From contig CACMVB010000004.1 in assembly GCA_902617025.1 (NCBI GenBank), forward strand, positions 26,537 to 90,536: a stretch of DNA of 64,000 bases, in the 5' to 3' direction. Under the pieces are notes generated by a model. That model was not told the DNA's origin. It saw only the letters and a program-made list of their open reading frames with translations, and made no database searches. This DNA is from an uncultured Pelagibacteraceae bacterium. Its GTDB lineage: Bacteria > Pseudomonadota > Alphaproteobacteria > Pelagibacterales > Pelagibacteraceae. The position numbers and the translations under genes are program-made. Below, piece by piece: positions 63,907 to 64,000 of the stretch; the stretch's first letter is position 1; each line of letters begins with the position of its first letter.

Positions 63907-64000
63907 TTAATTTATTTATAAATAGAGTTTTTAGAGCTATCAAAATAGATATAGATCTTTACGAAGAAGTTGAAAAAGATAAAAAAGCGACTTTTCAAGC
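63903..64000 (+). CDS. N-terminus of a Yip1-like membrane protein (truncated by window edge)
   Basis: ATG 63903 overlaps the phosphatase stop. The 32 visible residues, MINLFINRVFRAIKIDIDLY then EEVEKDKKATFQA, match the short cytoplasmic lead-in (FYEEVE..ATxQA) typical of bacterial Yip1-domain proteins, whose membrane helices would follow beyond the window. Tentative. Confidence 0.5.
   Translation, partial: MINLFINRVFRAIKIDIDLYEEVEKDKKATFQ

Overview
The window looks like a piece of a streamlined, AT-rich SAR11 (Pelagibacterales, marine alphaproteobacterium) chromosome. The evidence is the strong A/T bias, spacers of only a few bases, many ATGA/TAATG stop-start overlaps, convergent genes that abut with no gap, and a tandem of SAM-II-like and SAM-V-like riboswitches (SAM-V was described from Pelagibacter). 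I see no tRNA, rRNA, transposase, integrase, prophage or CRISPR array. Gene names rest on protein motifs read by eye, not on database searches.

Layout. 1-4.8 kb: branched-chain amino acid synthesis (ilvI partial, ilvH, ilvC, leuA). 4.8-10.8 kb: the elongasome (mreB, mreC, mreD, mrdA, rodA) followed by a bactofilin. 10.9-14 kb: a DadA-like FAD oxidoreductase, an EamA exporter and a D-2-hydroxyacid dehydrogenase. 14-15 kb: two paralogous small lipoproteins. 15-24 kb: a thiol/sulfur neighbourhood (metY with a complex leader, gshB, gshA, a VOC protein, cysE, msrB, ccdA, grxC) with a ribokinase, a phosphatase and a LysE exporter. 24-30 kb: a HAAT-type ABC transporter plus AzlCD. 30-34 kb: a GlaH/CsiD-like glutarate hydroxylase and a TctCBA transporter. 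34-36.4 kb: an outer-membrane barrel, DoxX and AbrB-family proteins. 36.4-42 kb: a P5C-reductase-like protein and a second HAAT ABC transporter. 42-45 kb: CsaA-like protein, DUF4396, cytochrome b561, DUF411, cytochrome c' and LysE. 45-49 kb: acnA-prpD. 49-53 kb: renalase-like oxidoreductase, TerC, MATE and EamA. 53-57.6 kb: glycine riboswitch and gcvT-gcvH-gcvP. 57.6-61.3 kb: the cfa lipid-modification cluster. 61.3-64 kb: sodB, an SDR, TspO, an IMPase-family phosphatase and the start of a Yip1-like membrane protein.

How it works together. The window is dominated by uptake of amino and organic acids (two ABC systems, one TTT system), export of amino acids (AzlCD, two LysE, two EamA), and C1/glycine and sulfur amino acid metabolism under RNA control rather than protein regulators; no obvious transcription-factor gene is present.

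The most interesting find is the metY leader (16375-16678, minus strand). It runs promoter, SAM-II-like aptamer, intrinsic terminator with a 9-nt antiterminator match, SAM-V-like aptamer ending on a Shine-Dalgarno, then two tiny overlapping ORFs that lead by stop-start overlaps into metY. One central segment can pair, 13 bp each way, with the start region of either tiny ORF, so the two hairpins exclude each other. Other RNA-level devices are a 14-bp terminator hairpin built over the tctB start codon, and a 13-bp helix that can bury the gcvT start codon and competes with P1 of the second glycine aptamer.
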